DNA from: Phaeospirillum sp.
GTDB taxonomy: Bacteria; Pseudomonadota; Alphaproteobacteria; Rhodospirillales; Magnetospirillaceae
Direction of reading: 5' to 3'
Assembly: GCA_030824585.1 (NCBI GenBank)
Contig: JAVBXM010000257.1
Location: 1-38,486, forward strand
Length of the DNA stretch: 38,486 nt
Made by a program: the position numbers and the translations under genes. The number at the start of each line of letters is the position of its first letter. The stretch's first letter is position 1. This document shows, in pieces, positions 7,172 to 15,146 of this stretch. Under the pieces are notes generated by a model that saw only the letters and a list, made by a program, of their open reading frames with translations, did no database searches and was not told the origin of the DNA.

Positions 7172-9550
7172 ATGAGCCGAGGGAATGGCGGCGGCGGGCG
7201 GCGGGCCCGGCGCATGGTGATGTTTGGCGCCCTGGTCGGATGGGGCATTCACTCCGCCGCGCTGGCCGACGAGGCCCGCATCAAGCTGGACATTCCCGCC
7301 CAGCCCCTGTCCTCGGCCCTCGACGCCCTTCGGGCGCAGTCCAACATCCAAGTGCTTTATTCCGCCGATCTGGTCGGCGGCCGCGCGGCTCCGGCGGTCC
7401 AGGGGGAATTCTCCCCCCGCGAGGCCCTGGTCCGCCTGCTCAAGGGCACCGGTCTCGAGGTCCACAGCGGCGACAGGAGCGGCTTCGCCGTGGTGCGCGC
7501 CGACACGGCCGACGGCGACAAGCCCATCCCGGAAGTGGTGGTCACCTCGGAGCGCGAACGCGGCTATGCCGCGTCCCTCGACGGCCTTGCCCTGGCGGCC
7601 CGCCGGCAGGGCAAGGCCGATACCGCCCGCCTGCTGGACGACATGCTGGGCGTCACCGTGGCGGGGGCGGGCGGCGTCTCGGCCCTGCCCACCGTCCAGG
7701 GCCTCGGCGACCAGCGGGTCCTGACCCTGGTGGACGGCATGCAATTGTCGGCGGCCTGCGCCAACCACATGAACCCGCCGCTGTCCTACATCGCGCCCAG
7801 CCAGGTGAGCAAGGTCGAGGTGATGACCGGCATTTCCCCGGTCAGCTTCGGCGGCGACAGCATCGGCGGCACCATCTTGGTGCAATCGGCCAAGCCGGTC
7901 TTCGCCCGCCCCGACGAGGGCACGGCGGTCCACGGGCAGTTCTCCACCTTCTACCGCTCCAACAACGCGGCGGTGGGTACCGCCGCCAATGCCTCCATAG
8001 CCAGCGAATCCGTCAGCCTGGGCTATTCCGGCGCCTGGAGCCAAGCCAGCAACTACTCGGCCGGCGGCGGCGGCGCGGTGCCGCTTTCCCGCTACAACAC
8101 CCAGAACCACAAGGTCAGCCTGGCGGGGCGCAACGAATCCAACCTGATCGTCGTGGAAGGCGGCGCCCAGTGGATGCCCTACCAGGGCTTCGCCAACCAG
8201 CCCATGGACATGACCCAGAACCGAAGCTGGTTCGGCAATATCCGCCATGAGGGCGAATACGGCTGGGGCCGCCTGGACAACAAGGCCTACTACCACGCCG
8301 TCAGCCACAAGATGAACAATCTGGCCGAGCGCGGCGGCAACATGCCCATGAACACCGAGGGCAAGGATTTCGGCTATGGGCTGAAGGCCGAGGTTCCGCT
8401 GTCCGACACCCATACCGTACGGCTGGGCAACGAATTCCACGGCCAGACCCTGGACGACATCTGGCCGTTCGCCGGCAGCGGCATCCAGGACCTGACGGAG
8501 ATCAGCAACGGGCAGCGCAACCGCATCGGCAACTACGTCGAGATGGAATCCAGGTGGACCAGCCAGTGGTCCACCGTCATCGGCCTGCGGTCCGACATCG
8601 TGCTGATGGATACCGACACGGTGCAGGGCTACTTCGCCATCAGCAACTATGCCCACGCCCGGCTGTTCAACAGCATCGACCGCGCCCGCGAGGACTATAA
8701 TTTCGACGGCAGCGCCCTGGTGCGCTTCCAGCCCGACGGCCAGCAGGACTACCAGTTCGGCGTGGCCCGCAAGACCCGCTCGCCCGATCTCTACGAGCGC
8801 TACAACTGGCAGATGACCAACATGGTCGGCTGGTACGGCGACGGCAACAACTACCAGGGCAACCCCTGGCTGCGCCCGGAAACCGCCTATACCGTGGGCG
8901 CCACCGCCAAGTGGCATGACGAGGCCGGCAAGGACTGGGAATTCGCCGCGGCCCCCTACTACACCTACGTCCACAACTACATCGACGTGAACGGCACCGG
9001 CACCAGCACGCTGGGCACCGCCCTGGGACAGCAACCCGGCGGCCGCCAGATATGGAAGCTGCAGTTCGTCAACACCAACGCCGACATCTTCGGCATCGAT
9101 TTCGGCGGGCGCAAGCTGCTGGCCGAGATCCCCGGATTGGGCGCCCTTACCGGCATCGGCAAGCTGGGCTTCCAGCGCGGGCACAACCTCTCCACCGGCG
9201 CCAGCCTGTACCGGATGATGCCGCTGAACGCCAAGCTTGGCCTGGAGCACCGGCTGGAGGGCTGGACCAACGGCATCGAGGTGGAACTGGTCGACGACAA
9301 GACCCACGTGGACCCCATCCGCCACGATCCGCCCACTCCGGGCTACGCGGTGTTCAATCTGAAATCCGGCTACGTGTTCGGCAATTTCAAGATCGACGGC
9401 GGCATCACCAACCTGTTCGACCACCGCTATTACCAGCCGCTGGGCGGCGTCAACGCCATGAGGCTGGGGGAGAACAGCAACCAGGGACCGCGCGTCCCCC
9501 TGCTGGCGGAAGGCCGTTCCTTCAACATGGGGCTCACCGTCAGCTTCTGA
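7172..9550 (+). CDS. TonB-dependent transducer with STN domain and OprC-like copper motifs
   Basis: A 792-residue outer-membrane receptor. A signal peptide ends near ALADEA. The STN signalling domain follows (IPAQPLSSALDALRAQ ... VLYSADLV ... GTGLEV, to about residue 112), then a TonB box near PEVVVTSE, a plug (VQGLGDQRVLTLVDGMQLS to SFGGDSIGGTI) and a barrel ending GRSFNMGLTVSF. In the plug, C196-ANH-M200 before NPPLSYI, and in the barrel H379-K-M381, reproduce the CxxxM / HxM pattern that binds copper in the OprC receptor. The STN domain implies signalling through the adjacent FecR/FecI pair. GAGGGG precedes the ATG at good spacing. The precursor-peptide gene begins 90 bases after the stop. 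Copper, or a copper-peptide complex, is the inferred ligand. Confidence 0.9.
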   Translation: MSRGNGGGGRRARRMVMFGALVGWGIHSAALADEARIKLDIPAQPLSSALDALRAQSNIQVLYSADLVGGRAAPAVQGEFSPREALVRLLKGTGLEVHSGDRSGFAVVRADTADGDKPIPEVVVTSERERGYAASLDGLALAARRQGKADTARLLDDMLGVTVAGAGGVSALPTVQGLGDQRVLTLVDGMQLSAACANHMNPPLSYIAPSQVSKVEVMTGISPVSFGGDSIGGTILVQSAKPVFARPDEGTAVHGQFSTFYRSNNAAVGTAANASIASESVSLGYSGAWSQASNYSAGGGGAVPLSRYNTQNHKVSLAGRNESNLIVVEGGAQWMPYQGFANQPMDMTQNRSWFGNIRHEGEYGWGRLDNKAYYHAVSHKMNNLAERGGNMPMNTEGKDFGYGLKAEVPLSDTHTVRLGNEFHGQTLDDIWPFAGSGIQDLTEISNGQRNRIGNYVEMESRWTSQWSTVIGLRSDIVLMDTDTVQGYFAISNYAHARLFNSIDRAREDYNFDGSALVRFQPDGQQDYQFGVARKTRSPDLYERYNWQMTNMVGWYGDGNNYQGNPWLRPETAYTVGATAKWHDEAGKDWEFAAAPYYTYVHNYIDVNGTGTSTLGTALGQQPGGRQIWKLQFVNTNADIFGIDFGGRKLLAEIPGLGALTGIGKLGFQRGHNLSTGASLYRMMPLNAKLGLEHRLEGWTNGIEVELVDDKTHVDPIRHDPPTPGYAVFNLKSGYVFGNFKIDGGITNLFDHRYYQPLGGVNAMRLGENSNQGPRVPLLAEGRSFNMGLTVSF

Positions 9551-9624
9551 CGGCGGCCCCGACGCGACCGGCCCCGGGCAACTTGGCAGGCGTCCGGAGC
9601 CGGGGTTCCTCGAGCAAATGACCG

Positions 9625-9635
9625 AAGGGAGGTGA
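9625..9635 (+). promoter_or_regulatory. Very strong Shine-Dalgarno for the peptide gene
   Basis: AAGGGAGGTGA pairs with nearly the whole anti-Shine-Dalgarno tail of 16S rRNA and sits 5 bases before the ATG at 9641. It is the best ribosome site I noticed in the window and is the main reason to accept the 35-codon frame as a real, highly translated gene. Confidence 0.8.
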
Positions 9636-9640
9636 TTTTG

Positions 9641-9748
9641 ATGGTCAAGGAGATTCGCATCGTCGAGTTCGGCGCCGAGCTGGGCAAGTACATGATGGCG
9701 GGTGGTTGCTGCACCGGCCCCATGTGCCCGACCGACTGCTCGCACTAA
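9641..9748 (+). CDS. Cys-rich RiPP precursor peptide (35 aa), substrate of the adjacent radical SAM enzyme
   Basis: A 35-residue peptide between the TonB receptor and a radical SAM/SPASM enzyme. Residues 1-20 look like a leader, charged and amphipathic, starting MVKEIRIVEFGAELGK. Residues 21-35 form a likely core, GGCCTGPMCPTDCSH, with Cys at 23, 24, 29 and 33, Met28 and a C-terminal His35: a soft-metal ligand set. The GG before the Cys pair is a plausible leader cleavage point. It ends with TAA and is followed by a hairpin before the maturase gene. I recall short Cys-containing peptides paired with a radical SAM enzyme under family names CbpA/CbpB, but could not check whether this belongs there. 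It is not like methanobactin MbnA, and no MbnB/MbnC is present. Confidence 0.82.
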   Translation: MVKEIRIVEFGAELGKYMMAGGCCTGPMCPTDCSH

Positions 9749-9756
9749 GGGCAGGC

Positions 9757-9792
9757 GGGGGCGGGATGCTGGCAGGCACCCCGCCCCCTTTT
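9757..9792 (+). terminator. GC-rich hairpin with T4 between peptide and maturase genes (attenuator)
   Basis: GGGGGCGGG (9757-9765) pairs perfectly with CCCGCCCCC (9780-9788) across a 14-base loop and is followed directly by TTTT (9789-9792). It begins 9 bases after the peptide stop codon and ends 22 bases before the maturase ATG. Partial termination here would yield much more peptide than enzyme message, as is common in RiPP operons. Confidence 0.7.
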
Positions 9793-9814
9793 CATCTCAA
9801 CAGGGGCAGACAGC

Positions 9815-11221
9815 ATGACTTCGGACTTCATCAAGGACTTCCATCTCTTGCCGACGGCGCTGGGGCCGGTGATCTTCCACGGCACCTCCTACCGCTTCTT
9901 CCAGGTGGACAAGTCCGTCGCCCGCACCGTCGCCGCCCTGGAGGCGGGCGAGACGGTCGCCGCCGCCGAGGCCGAGGCCACGCGCAAGACCCTGCTCGAC
10001 CAGGTGGGTACCGAGGCGTTCCAGTTGAAGACCCACATGCTGGGCGACCGCGAGGACCTGTCGGTCTTCTATTTCTTCGTCAGCCAGGACTGCAACCTGG
10101 CCTGCGCCTATTGCTACGGCGACGGCGGCGATTACGGCAAGATCCGCATGCTGATGGACGAGACCGTGGCCGACGCGTTCCTCGACCGCTTCATCACCGG
10201 GCCGGGGCGCCGCTACATGGTCAACCTGTTCGGCGGCGAGCCGCTGATGAACCTGCCGGTGCTGAAATCCTTCGTCGCCAAGGGCAAGGACAAGGCGGCC
10301 CGGCTGGGCGGCACCGTGGACTTCAACATCACCACCAACGGCACCCTGTGGAACGACGAGATTCGCGACTTCCTCAGGGACGAGGTCAACAACGTCACCG
10401 TCAGCCTGGACGGCCCCAAGGAGATCCACGACGCCCAGCGCCCGGCGCGGGGCTCGTTCTCGCCCTACGAGCGCACGGTGCGCACCCTCGAGGAATTGCG
10501 CAGCATCAAGCCGGACAAGACCGTCACCCGCACCATCGTCACCAGCGCCAGTTGCGGCCGGATCGCCGAAATCTACGCCCACAATTCCGCCCTGTCGCCG
10601 GGCGGCGCCGGCCTGACCACCGTGGATGTGGACCCGGATGATCCCCTGGCCCTGTCCGACGGCGACCGCCTGTCCATGCTGGAGCAGATGGTCAAGACCA
10701 ACCGGGCCAGCCTGCTGTCCTTCGCCGAGGACGACGATCCCCGCTTCTTCGAATACACCTTCGACCTTTTCGAACTGATGTTCTTCCGCAAGTACCGCCT
10801 CAATCCCTGCAATGCCGGGCGGGCGGTGGCGGCGGTGGCCGCCGACGGCGACCTCTATCCCTGCCACCGCTTCGTGGGCAAGGACGACTTCCGCTTCGGC
10901 AACGTGCTGGCCGAAACCCCGCTGACCGGACGCTTCGACGCCATCCGCGCCGATTTCCGCGACGCCGGGGTCGAGGGCAGCCCCAAATGCTCCAAATGCT
11001 GGGTCCGCTATATGTGCGGCGGCTGCTGCTATGTGATCTCCCACAACCGCAACGGCGACATCGCCGACCCGCCCGACCATTATTGCCGCCTGAAGACCAC
11101 GGTCTATCACGAGTTGCTGACCACCTTCGTCGAGATCATGGCCGACGAGCCCCGGGCCGCCAAGCTGGTGGCCAACGTCACCCAATTGCTGGAGAAACGG
11201 GGAAAGCCGCCGGCATGCTGA
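9815..11221 (+). CDS. Radical SAM/SPASM peptide maturase
   Basis: A 468-residue enzyme expected to modify the 35-residue peptide. The N-terminal 90 residues precede the radical SAM motif C93-NLA-C97-AY-C100, which binds the SAM-cleaving 4Fe-4S cluster. Further barrel motifs include NLFGGEPLMN, FNITTNGTL and VSLDGPKEIHD. The C-terminal part has the SPASM-type cysteines: NPCNAGRAVAAV, GDLYPCHRF, then CSKCWVRYMCGGCCY and HYCRLK, which should hold two auxiliary Fe-S clusters. This layout belongs to maturases that make thioether or C-C crosslinks or epimerise residues in RiPPs; the reaction is not predictable from sequence alone. AGGGG lies 10 bases before the ATG. The 3' end overlaps the exporter ATPase start by 7 bases. 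Confidence 0.93.
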   Translation: MTSDFIKDFHLLPTALGPVIFHGTSYRFFQVDKSVARTVAALEAGETVAAAEAEATRKTLLDQVGTEAFQLKTHMLGDREDLSVFYFFVSQDCNLACAYCYGDGGDYGKIRMLMDETVADAFLDRFITGPGRRYMVNLFGGEPLMNLPVLKSFVAKGKDKAARLGGTVDFNITTNGTLWNDEIRDFLRDEVNNVTVSLDGPKEIHDAQRPARGSFSPYERTVRTLEELRSIKPDKTVTRTIVTSASCGRIAEIYAHNSALSPGGAGLTTVDVDPDDPLALSDGDRLSMLEQMVKTNRASLLSFAEDDDPRFFEYTFDLFELMFFRKYRLNPCNAGRAVAAVAADGDLYPCHRFVGKDDFRFGNVLAETPLTGRFDAIRADFRDAGVEGSPKCSKCWVRYMCGGCCYVISHNRNGDIADPPDHYCRLKTTVYHELLTTFVEIMADEPRAAKLVANVTQLLEKRGKPPAC

Positions 11222-11910
11222 AACCGGCGGTACAGATGGACGGCGTCGGCAAGACCTATGCCGGCGAAGTGCGGGCGCTGGACCATGTGTCCTTCCAGGT
11301 GGCCGAAGGCGAGACCTTCGGCATCCTGGGGGCCAACGGCGCCGGCAAGACGACGCTGATCCGCATCGCCTCGACCCTGATGCGCCCCACCCAGGGCCGC
11401 GTCGTCCTGTTCGGCGAGACGGACGGCACCGCCATCCGCCGCCGCATGGGGGTGGTGTCGCAGGACTGCACCTTGGACCCCCACCTGACGGTACGGCGCA
11501 ACCTGTCGTTCCATGCCCTGTTCTTCGGCCTGCCCGGCCCCCGGCGAAAGCGGCGGATCGACGAGGCGCTGGCCTGGCTGGGGCTCGACCATTGCGCCGA
11601 TGCCGCCATTCACACCCTGTCGGGCGGTACCAAGCGCAAGGTGATGATCGCCCGCGCCCTGCTGGCCGAACCGGCTCTGCTGATTCTCGACGAGCCGACC
11701 ACCGGCCTCGACCCCGAGGCCCGCGCCGTGGTGTGGAGCCGCCTGCGCGCCGGCGCGGCGGCGGGAACCACCATCGTGCTGTCGACCCATCACCGCGACG
11801 AGGCCGAAGCGCTGTGCCACCGCGTCGGGGTGATCGAACAGGGCCGCATGGCCGACGGGGATTCCGACGCCCTGGACGCCTGGTTCGCCAAGGCCGCCGC
11901 CCATGCCTGA
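11215..11910 (+). CDS. ABC-2 exporter ATP-binding protein
   Basis: A 231-residue ATPase with Walker A GANGAGKTT, signature LSGGTKRKVMIARALL, Walker B LLILDEPTTGLDPEA and H-loop STHHRDEAE. The TTGLDPEAR context and the VVSQDCTLDPHLTVRRNL Q-loop region are typical of drug, polysaccharide and Nod-factor type exporters (CcmA/NodI/DrrA class). The ATG at 11215 overlaps the maturase TGA (11219-11221), and its own stop overlaps the permease start by 8 bases. This tight coupling puts export in the same functional unit as peptide modification, so the modified peptide is the expected cargo. An immunity or efflux role for another compound is less likely. Confidence 0.92.
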   Translation: MLKPAVQMDGVGKTYAGEVRALDHVSFQVAEGETFGILGANGAGKTTLIRIASTLMRPTQGRVVLFGETDGTAIRRRMGVVSQDCTLDPHLTVRRNLSFHALFFGLPGPRRKRRIDEALAWLGLDHCADAAIHTLSGGTKRKVMIARALLAEPALLILDEPTTGLDPEARAVVWSRLRAGAAAGTTIVLSTHHRDEAEALCHRVGVIEQGRMADGDSDALDAWFAKAAAHA

Positions 11911-12667
11911 GCGGATCTGGATGGCCTATGCCCTGCGCTGTCTGACCGAGGCGGTGGTCGACTGGCGCGGCGCCGTCCAGCGGCTGCTGTTCCAGCCGCT
12001 GGTCTACCTGCTGGTGTTCGGCGGCGTGCTGGGCGGCACCAAGATCGGCGGCGGCGGCGACTACGCCCAGGTGGTGGCGCCGGGCATCGTCGCCATCGTG
12101 GTGATGAACTCGGCCATGGCGGTGGTGGGCGGCATGTTCGCCACCGGCTATTACTTCCACGCCATGGAGGCGTGGCTGCTGGGACCGATCTCGCTCAGGG
12201 GCTTTCTCGGCGCCCTGGTGGCCGGCGCCACCGTGATGGCCATGCTGGCCGGCGCCGCCGCCCTGATCCTGATCCGGCTGGTGCTGGGGCTCGCCCCCGC
12301 CCAGCCGGTCCTGGCCCTTGGCGCCATCGTCTTCGGCGCCGTGGCCTTCAGCCTGCTGTTCGTCATCGCCTTCACCCTGCCGCGAACTCCCGCCAGGGCC
12401 CAGGGCGTGCTGGCCTTCGTGATGATGCCGATGATGTTCTTCGGCTGCACCTTCTACACCTGGGACAGCCTAGCCTGGCCGTGGAACGGGCTGGCGCTGC
12501 TGATGCCCACCACCTATCTCAGCGAGGCGCTGCGCGCCACCTACCGGGCGGCGGAAGGCCTGGCGGCGGGGCCCCTGCTGCCGGCCGGCGGCCTGCTGAT
12601 CCTGGCGGGGCTGGCGGGACTGGCCGATTGCCTGTTCCGGCGGCGCTTCCGGGATTTTCCCTGGTGA
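11903..12667 (+). CDS. ABC-2 type exporter permease
   Basis: A 254-residue inner-membrane protein with about six helices, in the NodJ/DrrB ABC-2 permease pattern. An N-terminal amphipathic part is followed by LLFQPLVYLLVFGGVLGG, the YAQVVAPGIVAIVVMNSAM region, and the late FFGCTFYTWDSLAWPWNGLA stretch near the ABC-2 signature. It partners the preceding ATPase to form an exporter. No peptidase C39 domain is present, so leader removal would need a separate protease. The stop lies only 3 bases from the stop of the convergent GGDEF-EAL gene, leaving no room for a terminator between them. Confidence 0.9.
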   Translation: MPERIWMAYALRCLTEAVVDWRGAVQRLLFQPLVYLLVFGGVLGGTKIGGGGDYAQVVAPGIVAIVVMNSAMAVVGGMFATGYYFHAMEAWLLGPISLRGFLGALVAGATVMAMLAGAAALILIRLVLGLAPAQPVLALGAIVFGAVAFSLLFVIAFTLPRTPARAQGVLAFVMMPMMFFGCTFYTWDSLAWPWNGLALLMPTTYLSEALRATYRAAEGLAAGPLLPAGGLLILAGLAGLADCLFRRRFRDFPW

Positions 12668-12670
12668 GGA

Positions 12671-15145
12671 TCATGATCTTTGGATGTCGCCCCCCATCCA
12701 GTCGATGAAGGCGTCGGCGGCCAGCGGGCGGCTGTAGAGGTAGCCCTGGCAGGAATCGCACCCCCGCCCGGTCAGGAAATCCAACTGCGCCGTAGTCTCC
12801 ACCCCTTCCGCCAGCACGGCCAGCCGCAGGTTCTTGGCCATGGCGATGATGGTGGCGGTGATCTCCATGGCGGCGGGATCGTGGGGGATGTCGCGGACGA
12901 AGCTCTGGTCGATCTTGAGCTTGTCCAGGGGGAAACGGCGCAGATTGGCCAGAGAGGAATAGCCGGTGCCGAAATCGTCGATGGCCAGTTGGATGCCCTG
13001 GTTCTTCAAGGCGGCCATCTGGCCTTCGGCCGCGTCGCCGCGCGCCATGATGGTGCTTTCCGTCAGTTCCAGTTCGAGGCAGGGCGGCGGCAGCCCGCTT
13101 TCTTGCAAGATGTCGCGTACCCTCTCCTTCAGATTGGCCAGGCGGAACTGTTGCGGCGACAGGTTGACCGCCACCTTGTCGATCCGCAATCCCTCGTCGA
13201 GCCAGCGCTTCATCCGGTTGCAGGCCTCGCGCAGCACCCAGTCCCCCAGGGCGATGATCAGCCCGGTTTCCTCGGCCAGCGGAATGAACTGGTAGGGGGG
13301 GATAAGCTCCTTTCCCGGCGGCTGCCAGCGCACCAGGGCCTCCACCCCCTCGACCCGCATGTCGGCCAGCGAGATCAGGGGCTGGTAATGCAGGACGAAC
13401 TCGCCCTGCTCCAATCCCCGCCTCAATCCGGCCTCCATCTCCAGGCGGCGGCGGGCTTCCTCGGTCAGCGAGCGGGTATAGAAGCGATAGGTATTGCGCC
13501 CCTCGCCCTTGGCCTGGCTCACGGCGGAGCCGGCATGCTGGATCAGTTGCTCGGCGCTGTCCCCGTCGTCGGGAAACAGGCTGATGCCCACGCTGGCGCC
13601 GATGCAGACCTCCTGGCCGTCCTTCAGGCGGCAGGGTACCGCCAGATGCTCGATCATGCTTCCGGCGACGGTGGCGGCATCATCGGCATAGGGAACATCC
13701 TCCAAGACCACGATGAACTCATCGCCGCCATGGCGGGCCAGGGTATCGGCCTGCCGCGCCCGGTCGCGCAGCCGGCTGACGGCGATCTGCAGCACCTCGT
13801 CGCCCGCCCCGTGCCCCAGGCTTTCGTTGACCACCCGGAAATGGTCCAGGTCGAGAAACAGAACGGCGCAGCGCTTCTCATCGCGGCGGGCCCGGTCCAG
13901 CACGTGTTCCAGCCGCAGGCGCAGCAAGGTGCGGTTGGGAAGATCGGTCAGGGGATCGTGGTGGGCCAGATGCTGGAGCATGGCCTCGGATTGCTTGAGC
14001 CGCGACAGGTCGGCGAACACCCCCACATAGTTCACCGCCTCGGCAGTCTCGGTCCCCACCAGGGCGATGCTCATCCAGGCGGGAAACACGTCACCGCCCC
14101 GGCGCCGGCAGGACACCTCCCCCTGCCACGCCCCATTGGCCCGAACCTCCCGCCAGATGGCCGGGTAAAGGGCGGGATCGTCGCGGCCCGATTGCAGCAT
14201 GGCCAGGGGGCGCGACACCATTTCGGCCTCGGAATACTCGGAAATCATCGAGAAGGCCGGATTGACGGCGAGAATGATGCCGTCGGGATCGGTGACGAAC
14301 ACCGCCTCCAAGGTGGTGGTGAAGACGGCGGCGGCCTGCCGCAGGCTCGCCTCGTTGCGCCGCAATTCCGTGACGTCCACATGGGTGCCGACCAGCCGCT
14401 CCGGCCGGCCCTGGGCATCGCGGGTCAGGAAGGCCGGCGCCCGGATGGACCGGTCGCTGCCGTCCCTGTGCCGCATGCGGAACTCAAGCTCGATGCGGTC
14501 CTCCCGGCCCTTCAGGAAATCGCCCATGCGCTTTTGGGTCGGCAGGCGGTCGTCGGGATGCAGCAGGTTGACCCAGGTGAACGGCGAGGCCTGCAATTCC
14601 ATTTCGCCATAGCCGAGCATGGCCTTCCAGCGGGGCGAGAAATAGACCTGGTTGGATTTCAGGTCCCAGTCCCACAGCCCGTCATTGGCGCCGCGCATGG
14701 CCAGCTGGAACCGCTCCTCGCTGACGCGCAGGCCCTCCTCGGCGCGGTGCAGGGCCTTGCGTTCCGCCACCTCGGCCAGGGCGCGCTGGATCGACGACAC
14801 CAGCCGGGCCAGATGGCCCTTCAGGACGAAGTCCCAGGCCCCCAGCTTGAGCATCTCCACCGCCTCTTCCTCGCCGATACTGCCCGAAATCAGGATGATC
14901 GGCAGGTCGGGACGGAGCTTGCGGATATGGGCGAGGTTTTCCTGGAAATCGAGGCCGGGGACATTGTAATCCGACAGGACAAGGTCCAGCGCCCCGCGCT
15001 CCAGGGCATCGGAAATCTCGGTGCGATTGGTCGCCCACACGCATCGGGCGGCGATGTCGTTGCGGCGCAGATGGCGTTCGATCATCAGGACGTCGGCCTT
15101 GACGTCCTCGATGATCAAGATGTTGATGGCCGTCTCCGTGGACAT
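12671..15145 (-). CDS. REC-PAS-PAS-GGDEF-EAL cyclic-di-GMP enzyme
   Basis: An 824-residue cytoplasmic protein. A receiver domain (about 8-125) has phospho-acceptor D59 in LVLSDYNVPG and the lysine in FVLKGH. Two PAS domains follow (about 145-265 and 270-385). The GGDEF domain has an intact active site at 473-477 (HGGDEF) and the inhibitory RxxD (RQAD, 464-467) five residues upstream, so it is a feedback-controlled diguanylate cyclase. The EAL domain starts near E602-A-L and keeps VNLSPQQF, LELTEST, DDFGTGYSS, KIDQSF, AEGVET and QGYLYSRPL, so phosphodiesterase activity is also likely. Third gene of an operon with a response regulator (1 base away) and a double kinase, which probably phosphorylates it or the regulator. 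Confidence 0.95.
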   Translation of the reverse strand: MSTETAINILIIEDVKADVLMIERHLRRNDIAARCVWATNRTEISDALERGALDLVLSDYNVPGLDFQENLAHIRKLRPDLPIILISGSIGEEEAVEMLKLGAWDFVLKGHLARLVSSIQRALAEVAERKALHRAEEGLRVSEERFQLAMRGANDGLWDWDLKSNQVYFSPRWKAMLGYGEMELQASPFTWVNLLHPDDRLPTQKRMGDFLKGREDRIELEFRMRHRDGSDRSIRAPAFLTRDAQGRPERLVGTHVDVTELRRNEASLRQAAAVFTTTLEAVFVTDPDGIILAVNPAFSMISEYSEAEMVSRPLAMLQSGRDDPALYPAIWREVRANGAWQGEVSCRRRGGDVFPAWMSIALVGTETAEAVNYVGVFADLSRLKQSEAMLQHLAHHDPLTDLPNRTLLRLRLEHVLDRARRDEKRCAVLFLDLDHFRVVNESLGHGAGDEVLQIAVSRLRDRARQADTLARHGGDEFIVVLEDVPYADDAATVAGSMIEHLAVPCRLKDGQEVCIGASVGISLFPDDGDSAEQLIQHAGSAVSQAKGEGRNTYRFYTRSLTEEARRRLEMEAGLRRGLEQGEFVLHYQPLISLADMRVEGVEALVRWQPPGKELIPPYQFIPLAEETGLIIALGDWVLREACNRMKRWLDEGLRIDKVAVNLSPQQFRLANLKERVRDILQESGLPPPCLELELTESTIMARGDAAEGQMAALKNQGIQLAIDDFGTGYSSLANLRRFPLDKLKIDQSFVRDIPHDPAAMEITATIIAMAKNLRLAVLAEGVETTAQLDFLTGRGCDSCQGYLYSRPLAADAFIDWMGGDIQRS

Positions 15146-15146
15146 G

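Noticed and set aside
9618-9635. Five-codon frame (MTEGR) overlapping the peptide Shine-Dalgarno
   Set aside because: It has no ribosome site and lies within the regulatory sequence of the real peptide gene.
7106-9745. Long minus-strand open frame opposite the TonB receptor
   Set aside because: Its composition (Gly/Val/His/Gln-rich, no domain motifs) is that of an antisense shadow in high-GC DNA; the plus strand encodes an unmistakable receptor.
9641-12667. Methanobactin locus
   Set aside because: No MbnB/MbnC-type proteins are present and the peptide differs from MbnA; only the system logic is similar.
12665-12673. Terminator between convergent genes
   Set aside because: Only 3 bases separate the two stop codons and I see no hairpin-T signal there.
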